Origin: Zygnema cylindricum
Lineage: Eukaryota; Streptophyta; Zygnematophyceae; Zygnematales; Zygnemataceae
Direction: 5' to 3'
DNA length: 64,000 nucleotides
NCBI GenBank assembly: GCA_037447655.1
Contig: JBBHKE010002233.1
Location: 113,398-177,397, forward strand
A program made the position numbers and the translations under genes. Of the stretch, positions 53,383 to 64,000 are shown one piece after another (positions within the stretch are counted from its first letter, which is position 1; the number at the start of each line of letters is the position of its first letter). The notes below the pieces were generated by a model, which was not told the origin of the DNA, made no database searches, and saw only the letters and a program-made list of their open reading frames with translations.

Positions 53383-56281
53383 TTAGGACCATATGCAAAA
53401 GACTCGTGAACCTAAATCTTTAACTTTTAGTCCGTCACTCAAACATCCTTTAAAAAAAAGAGCCTCGTCTTCTTGAGGAATCCTCCTTTTCCAACTCATA
53501 AGAAAACAAGGAAAAGGCAAAACCTCCAAATTCGATGCTCTCAATTTAAAAGCATTTCCTAATACCTCAGTATTACAAATATCCTTTTTTTCTAAATCCA
53601 CACTATTAAAGGGAAACTCCTTTTGTTTAGTTGCCGCATCAAAGACAATTCCCTTTTCAAGCTCCGAGTTTAAATCGATTTTTCTCAGATTCTCCAAAGA
53701 AAGTGAATCTTGAAGAGAAGAAATCGGATCTATGGGAGAAACAGAAAATGGAAGAGAAGACTTTGTTTTTTGAGAAGAAACTGAGTCGCGAGGAGAAACT
53801 TTATTTTGAAAGGATATTGGATTTTGAGGAGAAACTGAATCTTGGAGATGAACTGAATCCGTTCCGTTTCCGTTAGGGAATCCGGACTTTTCCTGAGATT
53901 TTAACACACATTTCTGATCGATTTTTCCGGATAGTATCGCAATATCAGCTCCGTTAGAGAGTCCATCGGGAAAAACACCAAAAGAAACTTCATTTCCCAA
54001 TATACATTTTTCCTGTACACCTTTTTCCAATGTACTTTTTTCCAATATACCTTTTCCCAATGTACTTTTTTCCAATGTACTTTTGTCCAATATACTTTTT
54101 TCCAATGTACTGTTATCCAATGTACTATCTTCCGATAAACTTTCTTTTAAAAAACTTCCCTCGATTGGAATTCGCTTCACAAGAAGGCTTTTTAGGGTTT
54201 GAATGAGTTTTGGATATTGCTTCACATCTGCACAAAAAACGTGTGTAAAAAAACAAAAAAATATATAAAAAAAGCTTATGAAACCCATCAAAAAGCCAAA
54301 AAAAATCCGTACAAAAAACCTAAAAAAGACCTAGAGAAGACCTTAGAGAAAACCCAGAAAATTTATTTTAATCTCCACATATAATAAGTCCAAAACAATG
54401 AAAAGGTCAAATATGAAAAACTCCACAGTCTCTAACTTTGTTATCTAAATACGAAAAGAAATCTTTGAAAAATTTTCAAAACAACACCATCTGTTTGTCA
54501 AATTTCCCATGAAGCAAGCAAACATACACAAAAAAATCAAAAAAAGACAAAAAAACGAAGAAAAGGAGAGAAATTACAGGAACAGCATTATTACTCCTTC
54601 TAACCCTGCCCATCACTATTGGAGGCAAAATTCCCTAATTTGAATGTGCTTAGAGAGGGGAAGAGAGAGTGAGAGAGCGAGAGAGGGAGAGAGGGAGAGA
54701 GGGGGAGAAAAAGAGAGAGAGAGAGAGCGAGAGAGAGAGAAAGTGAGATGCCCCAAAATAAAAAATAAGCGTAAACAACACTCATTTGTTAAGTGGTCTG
54801 TAATGAGCCACGTGGCAAAACATAATATAGTTAAGTATTTGTTGTTAATACTAAAATCTGCTTAAACCCCAATAACAATCGACTAACTCTAATCGTTTTG
54901 TGAGGTGTACTGTCAGAAAAGGGAAACAATAAATAAAAAAATCTCATTTTAAAAAAACTCTCCTCTGTCACATGAAAAACAAACTAATTCACGATATATG
55001 AGCAAAAAAAGGGTGCAAATAATGTATTGGGATGTGTACATAACCAAAAACTCACATAAAAGAATATCACTGGCGATGATGAGATCGAATGAAGGAATTT
55101 CTTTCGGGAGTTCATCCCCCCAAGTATCTGTTTCCAAGGAGAAGGGAGGAGGGAGGAGGGAGGAGGAAGGAGGGAGGGAGGAGGGAGGAGGGAAGGAGGG
55201 AGGAGAGAGGAGAGAGGAGAAGAGAGAGGAGAGGAGAGAGGAGAGAGAGAGGGGGGGGGAGGGGGGGAAGGGAGGGAGTGAGGGAGGGAGAGAGTGAGGG
55301 AGAGAGAGGGAGAGAGGGAGAGAGGAAGAGAGGGAGAGCCCAAAGTTCAAGCTGCCATTAAAACTACATCATTTATCACTAATAAGAGTAAACGAATGGA
55401 TAACAATACAATCATAATACTAATACACGTTCAACAATGTTGGGGTAAATTCTCTTTTGGAATTAAGGTTAAACTAGAAACATAGGTATCATTAACTAGA
55501 GTGAAGTATTAAGGTTAATTTATATCAGTAACACTAATACATGTTGATCGAATTTAGGGTAGAAAAACAATTTTTACTAATGGTAAATTAAAAAACTAAT
55601 ACATGTTCATCACTAATTACAGTAAATGAACTATTAATATTAAGCTCACCAGAAAAAGAAAAAAAAACACAATACTAGATATATGTCCGTCGATGTTAGT
55701 AAAAGAAAATATAAATGTTAAGGTTAAATAAGAACCAACACACTAGTTATTTTGGAAAAAGAGTTGTGGCGAATTGTTATCCACTCCTTTAATTAATATT
55801 ATCAATACTATATTGCAATATAAGTCAAAAAGTGTTACAAACTAAAATAGTATCGGGAACTTCAATACTGACAAATGATGTACTTTTAAAACCCCATATT
55901 TTACTTCTTTACTTATCTGTTTACATTTTTATCTTGTTTTTACATTTCGAAACCCCGAAATTTATCTCTGTGCTCTTCCAAAACTCTCCTCCTCCCTCAG
56001 CTTCTTGTTAGTTTGCAAAAGGAGAAAAGTGTGACAAAGGTGACAAACGTGACAAAAGTGACAACGTGAGAAAAAGTGACAACGAAAAGTTACAAAAAGT
56101 GAGGAAAAAATGACAATAAAGTGACAGAAGTGACTTACGTCGAATGTGAGGCACGGGAGAGAAGCCGTTTCGCTCGAAATTATAAAAAATATTGCTTTCA
56201 ATCTCTTCGTCATTATAGTCGGAAGTTGTAATATCACAACCAAATTGGGATTTTAAAAATATTGCAAGAGCCCCTGTCCCA

Positions 56282-56319
<38 letters not shown>

Positions 56320-58532
56320 AATTGTAAGATAAGGAAAAGTTTCCAGTATATAATTGCCAAAATGTAACTACAAATTGCTTTCCCAAACATTTTTTTCATG
56401 GGATCACTTCCTCAGAATCTGTCTAAAATCTCCCTATATGGTCAATTTTTCGCCAACTCCCTCTCCCCGTTTGTCCCTCTCCCCCTTCCTTGTTCCAATA
56501 TATTTTAAAAGCTGACCGAAGACATTTTAATTCGCGATTCAGCACTTCTTTGGTATAAATTGCTATAAAGGTTCTGTTTTGAATTGCTGAAGTTTAATGT
56601 TTTATCAATAGTAGTTGTAGATAAAAGGGTTTTCGGTTCATTTCTCCAAAAAAAAAAAAAAAGACATGACTTATACACTAAACTTGTTTCACGCAAAGAT
56701 TTTACTGCAAAAACAAAAACTTTTGCAAAAACAAGAAATCGAAATATATACCTCCCGAGCTCTACAACTCGTTTTCTTTCGAACAAATGAGGACGATCTG
56801 CGAGCCAAAACGCAAAAGCTTGGGCTCCTGGCCACACTAAATTGGCGTTGAGAGCATGGAAGGCGAATTCTCGAATGACAAGGGGCTGCCCTGCAACACA
56901 CCACACAAAACCCTAACCGCACCACTCAGATTTTCCCTCTCTCTCTGTTTCCCCTCTCTCTCTGTTCCCCCCCTCTCTCTGTTTCCCCTCCCTCTCTGTT
57001 TACCCTCTCTCTCTGTTTCCGCTCTCTCTCTCTCTTCTCTTAACAATGTAGAGTCATAAAAAGTAAAAGAGACAAGGGAGGGAGGAGAGAGAGTTAAAGA
57101 GAGAGGGAGAGAAAGAGGCAGGGAGAACGAGAGAGAGAGAGAGGGAGAGGGAGAGGGAGGGAGAGAGAGGGAGGGAGAGAGGGGAAGAGAGTGGGGAAGA
57201 GAGGGGAAGAGAGTGGGGAAGAGAGAGAGGGAAAGAGAGGGAGATTGAGACGCAGGGAGAGAGAGGGATAGAGGGAAAGGGAGAAGGAGGGAGAGAGGGG
57301 TCAGGGGAGAGAGAGGGGGAAAAGGGGGAAAGAGAGAGAGCGAAGAGAGTATTTGTTTCCTGGTTGCAATTATTGATGGGTAGAATATCAATATGATAAT
57401 CTACAAATAACAACCAAACTTATCATTAACGTAGAGATGTATCAAAAAGCTTGTCAAGACATAAACCAGCAAAATCAAATGAAAACATATTAAAGAAAAA
57501 AGACAAACCTTTCCAGGAAAGCCATTGAATTCCCTCTCAGAGTATTGTTCCTCGGGTTCTGCAAAAAAAAACAGTGAGGAGAACATCAAAATTTCTAATC
57601 TGCTAAAGTATATCGTTGTTAGCCTCAATCACATTAGATAAGTGAATTTTACTCCTCAAACCCAAAATAGTATTAATTGCACTAATTGTTCTTTTCTTCA
57701 CGCTAATTCTTTAAACGGTTCAAAGTCAACCACACAGTTTTATAAATGAATTAGAATGCATTAACCCTAATATAAACGCCACTTCAATAATACATTGACG
57801 CTAATAATTATACACGTTGTAGTAAGCTAAACCGCAAATTTGGAAAACAACCGAATATGTTGTATAACTAGACACAAGTCAAATCCTTGATGCAAAATTT
57901 ACCAAAGTTATTTACGTTTCTACAAGTGATAGAAGGTCAAGAACATGCATGCAATCTAATTTAATGATTTTTTTAAGCCAAAAAACCAAAATTAATGTGT
58001 AGAATTTGTTACAACTTCTAAAAGTCCAAGTATGAAAATAGTTTAAATCTTCATGGGATTTTCAATAACCTTCAACAATGGAAATTAAGGTGCAATGCTT
58101 AACAAAAAAAACATTTATCTCCGGAATTAGTGTGCCATTACACTCAAAAACGTAGGCCTACACTAAGTGTTGTAGACCATAGAAATTATCTATTTAAAAA
58201 AAACAAAAAAAAAGTGAGCTATAACTGTCTAGGTAGAAAAACCATTTTCATGCACATGAAATGGTTTAAACAAGACATTCCTTGGTTATTGAGGAAAATG
58301 GAATTTTGGTATCAATGAGGCAATGGAAATAATCATAATAATAGTATAATTAAAGAACGCGTAATAATAAAAATAATAATTGTATCTTCCGCAATAACAA
58401 CCGCAAATGAGAAGAAAACATGTTCACTATTTAAACATTGATGCAGGAGGAATAGATGGATGCCATACCATGCTCGTCAGATGAGTCACTGTCTGCAAAA
58501 AGGTCGTTCACGGGAAATAGAGCTACGTCCAT
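53383..58532 (-). CDS. S-adenosylmethionine-dependent methyltransferase (Methyltransf_16/METTL21-like)
   Basis: Six exons in transcript order: 58532-58469, 57558-57509, 56912-56752, 56281-56139, 55127-55056, 54227-53383. Phases agree and the sum is 1335 nt, 444 aa plus stop. Start MDVALFPVNDLFADSDSSDE is acidic. Family motifs in order: REFAFHALNANLVWPGAQAF, motif I VVELGSGTGALAIF (across exons 3/4), TTSDYNDEEIE, PHIRHTWGD, SFDLIIASDILLY (exon 5), VKQYPKLIQTLKSLL (exon 6), then CFLMSWKRRIPQEDEALFF and a final SRVFCI. Between the last two blocks sits a low-complexity insert of about 217 residues (STLEK and SVSPQ repeats) that is not typical of the family. Probably a protein methyltransferase; the substrate is unknown. 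Exon 4 needs a TG rather than AG acceptor at 56282, beside a long poly(T), so a sequence error there is possible. Confidence 0.88.
54000..54125 (-). repeat. 15-bp coding repeat (STLEK units)
   Basis: Nine five-residue units (STLDN, STLEK, SILDK, STLGK, GILEK ...) inside exon 6 of the methyltransferase. Confidence 0.9.
54655..54755. repeat. GAGAGA homopurine tract
   Basis: Intron 5 of the methyltransferase gene; pyrimidine in the transcript. A short MITE-like relic (gccacgtggcaaaacataatat, ...gaggtgta) follows at 54776-54910. Confidence 0.85.
55138..55340. repeat. GGAGGGAGA homopurine tract
   Basis: Immediately upstream of exon 5 in transcript sense, so it forms a very long polypyrimidine tract before the acceptor at 55128. 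Confidence 0.9.
56283..56317. repeat. Poly(A) run (poly(T) before exon 4 of the methyltransferase)
   Basis: Homopolymer directly next to the exon 4 boundary. Confidence 0.95.
56925..57345. repeat. CT then GA tracts in intron 2 of the methyltransferase
   Basis: 56930-57030 is pyrimidine-rich and 57060-57345 purine-rich on the plus strand, a potential inverted pairing of about 100 bp or more. Confidence 0.85.
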
Positions 58533-58657
58533 GGCTTCTGACAAACCTAGACCAACACACCAAGTTCATATTTTATAGTGAAGAGTTTGACAAGTTCTAT
58601 TGTGAAAGTTGTTAAATTAAAAGTAAATATAAAATTATGTACATATAGTATGGCACA

Positions 58658-58730
58658 TCCGTTGTAGTCTAGTCGGTTAGGATACTCGGCTCTCACCCGA
58701 GCGACCCGGGTTCAAATCCCGGCAACGGAG
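58658..58730 (+). tRNA. trnE-CTC: tRNA-Glu (CTC)
   Basis: Complete cloverleaf: acceptor TCCGTTG/CAACGGA, anticodon stem CTCGG/CCGAG with loop CTCTCAC, T arm CCGGGTTCAAATCCCGG. The internal A and B boxes are intact, no intron, and a TTTTT terminator is at 58751-58755. The sequence is of land-plant type. It lies about 130 bp upstream of the methyltransferase start codon, on the opposite strand. Confidence 0.97.
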
Positions 58731-58759
58731 CTCCCGAGTGGAACTAGACATTTTTATTC

Positions 58760-59337
58760 CAGCATAATTCAGAAATATGTATATATAATTATATAATTGG
58801 GCAACTTATGTGCATATTTGCAAGTGCTTTTAAATAGAAGTCGATCAAAACCACAAAAGTATGGATTTTTCCACGCCAGTTTGGGTAACCAAGATTGGGA
58901 CAAACATTCGACGAATCCAACGGACCACGATTGTTGCACTCAATTAAGATGGATCGACATGCCGTACTTTTTGTCCTCTTGGCGTCAACATTTTCGAACT
59001 CAAAAAACCAAAAATGTTGCACATGCAAGTGCCACAGGCTGTAAAATATTTGTAATGTTTTCCGGGCAGAATAAGAAAGAAATTTGGTGTAGGGGCAAAT
59101 CTTGAAAGGTGCTTGAACACCAATTGCTTTGAATTTTTGTTGGAAAAAACGTTTGACCTTCTGTCCTTTGACGTCATATACATTCATTATACCATGGCAA
59201 ATGATGACGTGAAAGGAGTGTGTTCTTTGCAATAACGTATTATATGCATACAATATGCCTCTTGTATAGCGCGAACAAAACGCCCAAATGGTGAAAGAGC
59301 CATACTTTAAACCTATGTTTTCAAGAAGACAAAATTA
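58760..59337. other. Interval without recognised gene
   Basis: Overlapping open frames on both strands (58797-59105 plus, 58789-59253 minus) have no domain or splice support. Confidence 0.4.
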
Positions 59338-60124
59338 GGGTACTTTCGCATGTGCTAAAATTACAGTTATTTTCTGTCATTTTCCTCCATAACTTAAAAA
59401 AAAACGAGAAAAAACTTAGAAAAAAATCGAGAAAATCCGCAGCCGTACGAAAAAATTGAAATTACCACCGTACAAGTTGCGTTACCGTGAAACTTTATGT
59501 GTACTGGAGTTTGTCGTCTAGCGCGATGTAGTTTGTCGTCTAGCGCGTTTCGACCCAATTTCGCGTCCTTCCATCTCACCTTCAAATTTTATATAAAACC
59601 ACCTCGCAAGGTGATTTTAAAGAAAGTTCCATGAGGTGAATGAATAGGCTGATGTTGTCACACTTGTCGGAAGATTTTGACAATTTTTGTGCGCGGAGTA
59701 CCAAAAAAAAACCCACTGCCCGTGCGTGACTTTTTTCCGTACGATTTTTTCCGTACAAGGGCCTTGGAGAGTGAGAAAAGACTAAAAAAAAAAAATTGGC
59801 AAACCATGGCGGAAAGTTTTAAAAATTTGTGACGTTGACGCTGTCATAATTTGAGCGTGACGTAAAAATGTTACAAACCCTAAACATCTACAATGTCACA
59901 AGTCGCTAGAAGTCTACAACCGTCACTATTTTGTAAACGTCATCAATTGTCGCGAGTTTTGTAGTCGTCTACAACCGTCACAAATTACACCCACGTCTAC
60001 ATCCGTCACAATCTAAAGTAACGATTTCATTTCTTTACATAGGAATGCTCTGAAAGTAGTATGGAGAATCTTCGCTAAAAACAAAATTACAGAACTAAAG
60101 TTTCGTTTACATGCGACAGTACCC
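59338..60124. mobile_element. PIF/Harbinger-like non-autonomous element, 787 bp
   Basis: Ends GGGTACTTTCGCATGT and inverse with one mismatch, flanked by TTA (59335-59337, 60125-60127). Palindrome around 59606 (AAAACCACCTCG...). Rich in GTCTACAACCGTCAC words. No transposase. Confidence 0.87.
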
Positions 60125-60167
60125 TTAGAGAAACACTTTCCGCAAGAGCTATTTCAATCATGATTTA

Positions 60168-61114
60168 GGGGGTGTCCCCATGTAATCGGTACTTTGATAA
60201 AGTATTTTGGACTGTAGTGAAGATTCTCCGTACTACTTTGAAGAGCGTCCCAATGTGCGAAAATGAAATCTGAACTTTGAAATGTGACGGTTGTAGACGT
60301 AGGTACAACTTCTAACAATTGAAGCCGACTACGAAACTTCCGACGATTAGTGACGCCAACAAAAATAGCGACAGTTGTAGACGCATAGATTTTTGTGAAA
60401 TTGTAGACGTTTAGGGTTTGGTGACATCGTGACGTCACGCTCACTCGTGACAACGTTGACGTCACTGATTCAAGACCTTTCCGCCATGGTTTTCCGATTT
60501 CATTTATTCTACTTTTCTCACTCGACTTGCCATTAAAAAAAAAACTGAAAATTGTCAGAAAAAATATTTTAAAATATCTTTCATTTTATACCAATATTGT
60601 CGTGTCTCATTTTGAAAAGTGTGAGATACAAGCGACGGTGTTAGAGGGAGAAAGGGGAAGCGACGACGGCGAAATTTTTTGCAAAGGACCCATGATTGAA
60701 AGTGGAGGTCCAGACCCCTGCAGTTTTTTTTTCTGTATATAGCGCGTGACGGGCACGGAGAAAAATAGCGAGGACTCTCCTTCTTCCTAAAATTTTACAA
60801 ATCGTGTGGCGCGTGCGTGGTTCGTTTTTCATTCGTTGTTTGGGCGGTACCTGAACTAAAATCACCCCCTCGAGGTGATTTTGGAAGAAGTTTTTTTTGG
60901 GCTGGATTCTCTTGCCCGGGGGTCGAAAAGGGGAAAACGCCAAAATGCATTCGCATTACGACAAACATGCCGTACATTCAAAGTATGAATTGACGTTCAC
61001 TCTACTTTGGTAAAAATGATTTTTTCGTACGGCTAAAGTTTTTGTCAAAGTTCCCTAAAAAAAAGGGCAAAAAGACAGAGAAACGTAGATACTTTAAAAC
61101 ATGGGGACACCCCC
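60168..61114. mobile_element. PIF/Harbinger-like non-autonomous element, 947 bp, inverted relative to its neighbour
   Basis: Perfect inverted ends GGGGGTGTCCCCATGT, flanked by TTA (60165-60167, 61115-61117). Palindrome at 60858-60882 (AAAATCACC...GGTGATTTT). Shares GTGACGGTTGTAGACG words with the preceding element in inverse orientation. Confidence 0.88.
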
Positions 61115-61222
61115 TTATTGCTTCATTGTTTATATTAAATTTTTTCCCACTAGGAAGGCAAAACAATGAAAACATGGCTTTAATGTGCGAAAACAATTGA
61201 ACACGATCTATACTCTATACAG

Positions 61223-61780
61223 TACACCGTCGATCGTATTTAGCGTGTCGAACACTAATTCGGCGCCCCTAAATTTTGAGGGTTTTACCTAAAATAGGGC
61301 AGATGATACAATTTTTTCCTGTACGCTAATTACGAGAAGAACAATTAGTGTACACCATTTATATTTATGTATTTTTTTTATTAGTGTGGAGTACGGAACG
61401 TGTCGGTGCGTATAAAAATGTATTTTTTAATTATACAAGTACGGATATTTTAATAAAATATTTGCTATCACACGAAAAATTGCCCTGTTAGTGTACATTT
61501 ATTTGTCGCGTATTGCCTACACCCTAAAAAACCGAAATTAGAGTTAGGAATTAATTAGAGTGAAAGTATGCGACAGTGTACGAATTGTCAGAATTTGTAC
61601 TTTTACTTATATTACTGTGAATATCCTCTCGACAAATCAGTTGTACCCATATTGGCGTTCGTTGAAAAATTAGTGTATTACTTTTTTTTCAATTTTTTTC
61701 AAAGTCAAAATTAGTGTACATGACACTAAATTATTCTACACACTAATAATTTCTACACGCTAAATACGATCGACGGTGTA
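61223..61780. mobile_element. TA-flanked element with perfect 26-bp inverted ends
   Basis: Ends at 61223-61248 and 61755-61780 are exact inverse complements (beginning TACACCGTCGATCG). 558 bp without coding capacity, related by its CACCG ends and TTAGCG words to MITE families A and B. Probably a recent Tc1/mariner-type non-autonomous copy. Confidence 0.9.
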
Positions 61781-62611
61781 CTGTACTGTAATTTCCCGTA
61801 CAATATGCGTACTGTACCCGGAATATCCACAAAATACTTGTAGTGTATGGCGTAACAACATATGGCATCTACGATTATTTTCGCACATTAAAGTATTACA
61901 CCTTTCACAACAAAACAAAGTGTAACTCTACCAGCCACGCGAAGGCTGATACTCTTTACTGCCAAAAATATGCAACAAACGACTTTAGTACCTTCATTAC
62001 CTCCATTTTCACAAATATCTTGTACAATATGTGGCTGATACAGTAAAACATTCATCATCCATAAGAGCTGTCCATATATTTACAAAAAAAACGAAAAATC
62101 ATGACCACAAATAGATGGTTGATTGCAAGATCAAAGGACTCAATCTTATGAAACATCCCTCACCTTTTCTTTTGAAAGCCTACATGCCTATCAATATGGA
62201 CAATGCAATTGGCCCATCACTTCTTCACTCTTCGCAATATTCACATTGCTGAGACAACCGATTGCCTCTTATGAAGATCCACACGTGTGGAAGCTGTAAT
62301 TTTTAAACCACTAATCTTTAGGCCCGGCTCCACACCCTTCATGACAAAGGTTTCTATTATTTTTTCACAAATTAAGGGAATGAAATGCAAAGTAGAAGAT
62401 AAAATCTATAAATGACACATAAATGTATATTGAAGGCTAAGATTCCACTTATCCACTTAAACTAAAACCTAAGAGTATGTACAAAACAGTGCTGACACTA
62501 CATCGGCGCCCTAAGGCTATCAAGAACCATTTTCATAACCAGCCATAATTTAATTTAACTTAATTTGAATTTTATCTGGTCACCAAACACCCGATTGCTG
62601 CTGCTGATCCC
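61781..62611. other. Interval without recognised gene
   Basis: No domain or strong signal seen. It may hold the 3' untranslated region of the minus-strand candidate gene. Confidence 0.4.
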
Positions 62612-62839
62612 TCAGTCTCTACAGAGAATGAAAATGTTGGCCCAGTCTCTCTCCCCAGCTTCACTATTCTTAGCCATGGCCGCCGACTTCTCTTCAGTCT
62701 TTGCATCAACAGCTGTACTCATCCGCTTGTGTGGTCCTGCAGTATCAAGACCGAATAATCCTCCTCCGTACACTGTCCGTACAAATATTTCTCGTAAGGA
62801 TGTGACTCCAACAGAGGCTGACGCAGCAATGGATGCCAT
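62612..62839 (-). CDS. Candidate small protein, 75 aa
   Basis: ATG at 62839 (MASIAASASVGVTSLREIFV), stop at 62612; middle VRTVYGGGLFGLDTAGPHKR, basic/acidic tail. The N-terminus could be a short transit peptide. The frame stays open upstream through a RLYGHY repeat, but that part lies over a tandem repeat. A TATA-like CATATATAG on the minus strand (63118-63126) is at a plausible distance. No family recognised. A plus-strand frame (62565-62855) overlaps and cannot be fully excluded. Confidence 0.4.
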   Translation of the reverse strand: MASIAASASVGVTSLREIFVRTVYGGGLFGLDTAGPHKRMSTAVDAKTEEKSAAMAKNSEAGERDWANIFILCRD

Positions 62840-62901
62840 AGTATACTGGCAATGACACCTGTTTCGCTCTTGAAAGGTTGAAGAAGATTTCAGGAAAGAG
62901 T

Positions 62902-62957
62902 AATGTCCGTACAAGCGATAATGTCCGTACAAACGATAATGTCCGTACAAGCGATGA
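62902..62957. repeat. 18-bp tandem repeat (aatgtccgtacaagcgat)
   Basis: Three units, possibly in the leader of the candidate small gene. Confidence 0.9.
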
Positions 62958-62959
62958 AT

Positions 62960-64000
62960 GGATGACACTGATCTCGTATCGATGCTTTTGAAAGCTTCAA
63001 AATTTAATGGAAGAGAACTGTAGATACTACTAAGTGGTGCAGTAGAATAAGCTGGTGAAGCTTGGACAGTGCGGTGCTTAGCTTTATTTGATGCAGAATC
63101 TGCAAGCAAAGGCTGGGCTATATATGTGTAGGGAGAGAGAGCAGAGATCGGATTATCGGTAACTCGTGAGCCGTCCGGAGTTCCAGACTTCGGCAAAGCT
63201 CGATGAATTGAAAAGACAAAAAAGCGTACATTGACGGAACGGTCAACGACTGTCGTTTGAAGACCGTCAAATATGAAACGAATTGCCACGCGGAGAAGAC
63301 TGAGACCTGCCACCGCACGAATTATGAACTTTTTGAATATCTATGCGAGACACGTGGCTGAATGACTTAATTCATGCGCGTTGGAATTGTGGCAGATGCC
63401 TTGCCGGCGGAACTGTAAAGAAACTGACAGCGAAGCATCTTCCGTAAGCAACAGAGAAACAAAAGAGTCGAGCGCGAAAAAAGAGCGGCAGGGAGACTTG
63501 GCCGCGCTTTGGCTGGACTATTTCCTTTCTGCCAGATGCACATAGATACTCTTTGGCTATTTGCCATGCCGTACATATGGTGTACTTGCTGACGTTCCTG
63601 CTTCAAGGAAAAATCTTAAAATCGCTCTTGCGAAACGTGCGAAACGTGCTTCCTCACAGCTACAGTACATCGCCCATCGTATTTACAGTTCAACATTTTC
63701 CAGGTCCGATGGACGGTTGGATTTATTTTGCTGAGGCAAGCAACCGAAAGGCACAGCACTGATTTTACTGTAGTCCTGATCCAGACACATTCGTCTATCA
63801 TCTTTCAACAATTTACCTAAGTTATTGCACAATGGGGGAATCGAAGGAGGGGAATATGTTACCACTACACCAAATGCGGTGGGTGATATGAGGTTTAAAT
63901 ATAAATAATTTCTACAATAATATATTTGTTATTAGCTCAAATAATTTTGTCTCGACCTTTTTTAGCCCAAAATTGTAAACATTAATAAAGTTTATAAGCT
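62960..64000. other. Right-hand end, no supported gene
   Basis: Several short overlapping open frames on both strands, none with domains, signals or splice support. Confidence 0.4.

Larger units (their letters stand above)
46555..53896. repeat. Tandem segmental duplication, unit 2
   Basis: Collinear with 38700-46318. It differs by an hAT-like insertion (51053-51849), absence of the PIF/Harbinger insertion, decay of the minus-strand DTSILK gene and NLQQ repeat growth. Confidence 0.9.

Noticed and set aside
54228-54291. Signal peptide MGFISFFYIFFCFFTHVFCA at the start of a 302-aa secreted protein
   Set aside because: The T-rich stretch ends in a good CAG acceptor, and the downstream frame continues methyltransferase exon 5 in phase (DILLY|VKQYP), so it is intron.
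54949-55361. Pro/Ser/Leu-rich minus and Gly/Arg/Glu-rich plus ORFs
   Set aside because: Translations of the homopurine tract; only 55056-55127 is coding (methyltransferase exon 5).
56837-57413. Ser/Pro/Leu-rich minus-strand ORFs
   Set aside because: CT tracts of intron 2 of the methyltransferase.

Overview
The window is nuclear DNA of a eukaryote, most likely from the green lineage and plausibly a streptophyte alga; the species is not determined. Three things point there: a tRNA-Glu(CTC) of plant type, a plant-style RNA polymerase V (NRPE1-like) gene, and a plant-type seven-beta-strand methyltransferase. Genes have GT-AG introns, and many introns and leaders carry long homopurine/homopyrimidine (GAGAGG/CCTCTC) tracts. 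No bacterial, organellar, CRISPR or viral-genome features were seen.

Layout. 0.4-7.5 kb: a minus-strand, multi-exon coiled-coil protein gene running off the left edge. 7.6-15.5 kb: a dense graveyard of nested DNA transposons without own genes: TA-flanked MITEs, hAT-like elements with 8-bp target duplications, and PIF/Harbinger-like elements with TTA/TAA target duplications. 15.9-30.8 kb: two decayed Ty1/copia retrotransposons on the minus strand plus fragments of others. The first copia lacks protease and integrase; the second keeps gag, protease, integrase, RT and RNase H, all broken. 31-38.3 kb: the last six exons (664 codons) of an NRPE1-like Pol V largest subunit on the plus strand. They encode the end of the polymerase core, a WG/GW Argonaute-hook region, a DeCL domain and a tail of 15-16-residue repeats.

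38.7-53.9 kb: a direct tandem duplication of about 7.5 kb, interrupted by a 10-N assembly gap. Each unit holds a divergent pair of paralogous small membrane-anchored proteins of an unrecognised family (shared DTSILK motif), a small ORF, several MITEs and the 3' end of a methyltransferase gene. In unit 2 the minus-strand member is a pseudogene and the plus-strand member has an expanded NLQQ repeat. The units differ by a clean PIF/Harbinger insertion in unit 1 and an hAT-like insertion in unit 2. 53.4-58.5 kb: a complete six-exon, 444-aa methyltransferase gene on the minus strand, with a tRNA-Glu(CTC) just upstream. 59.3-61.8 kb: two head-to-head PIF/Harbinger-like elements and an intact TA-flanked element. 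62.6-62.8 kb: a candidate small minus-strand gene.

The most interesting signals are the algal-type NRPE1 tail; a set of three consecutive hairpins with AGGG-type loops shared by the retroelement leaders, whose stems change in a compensatory way; and a subterminal palindrome found in all six PIF/Harbinger-like elements.
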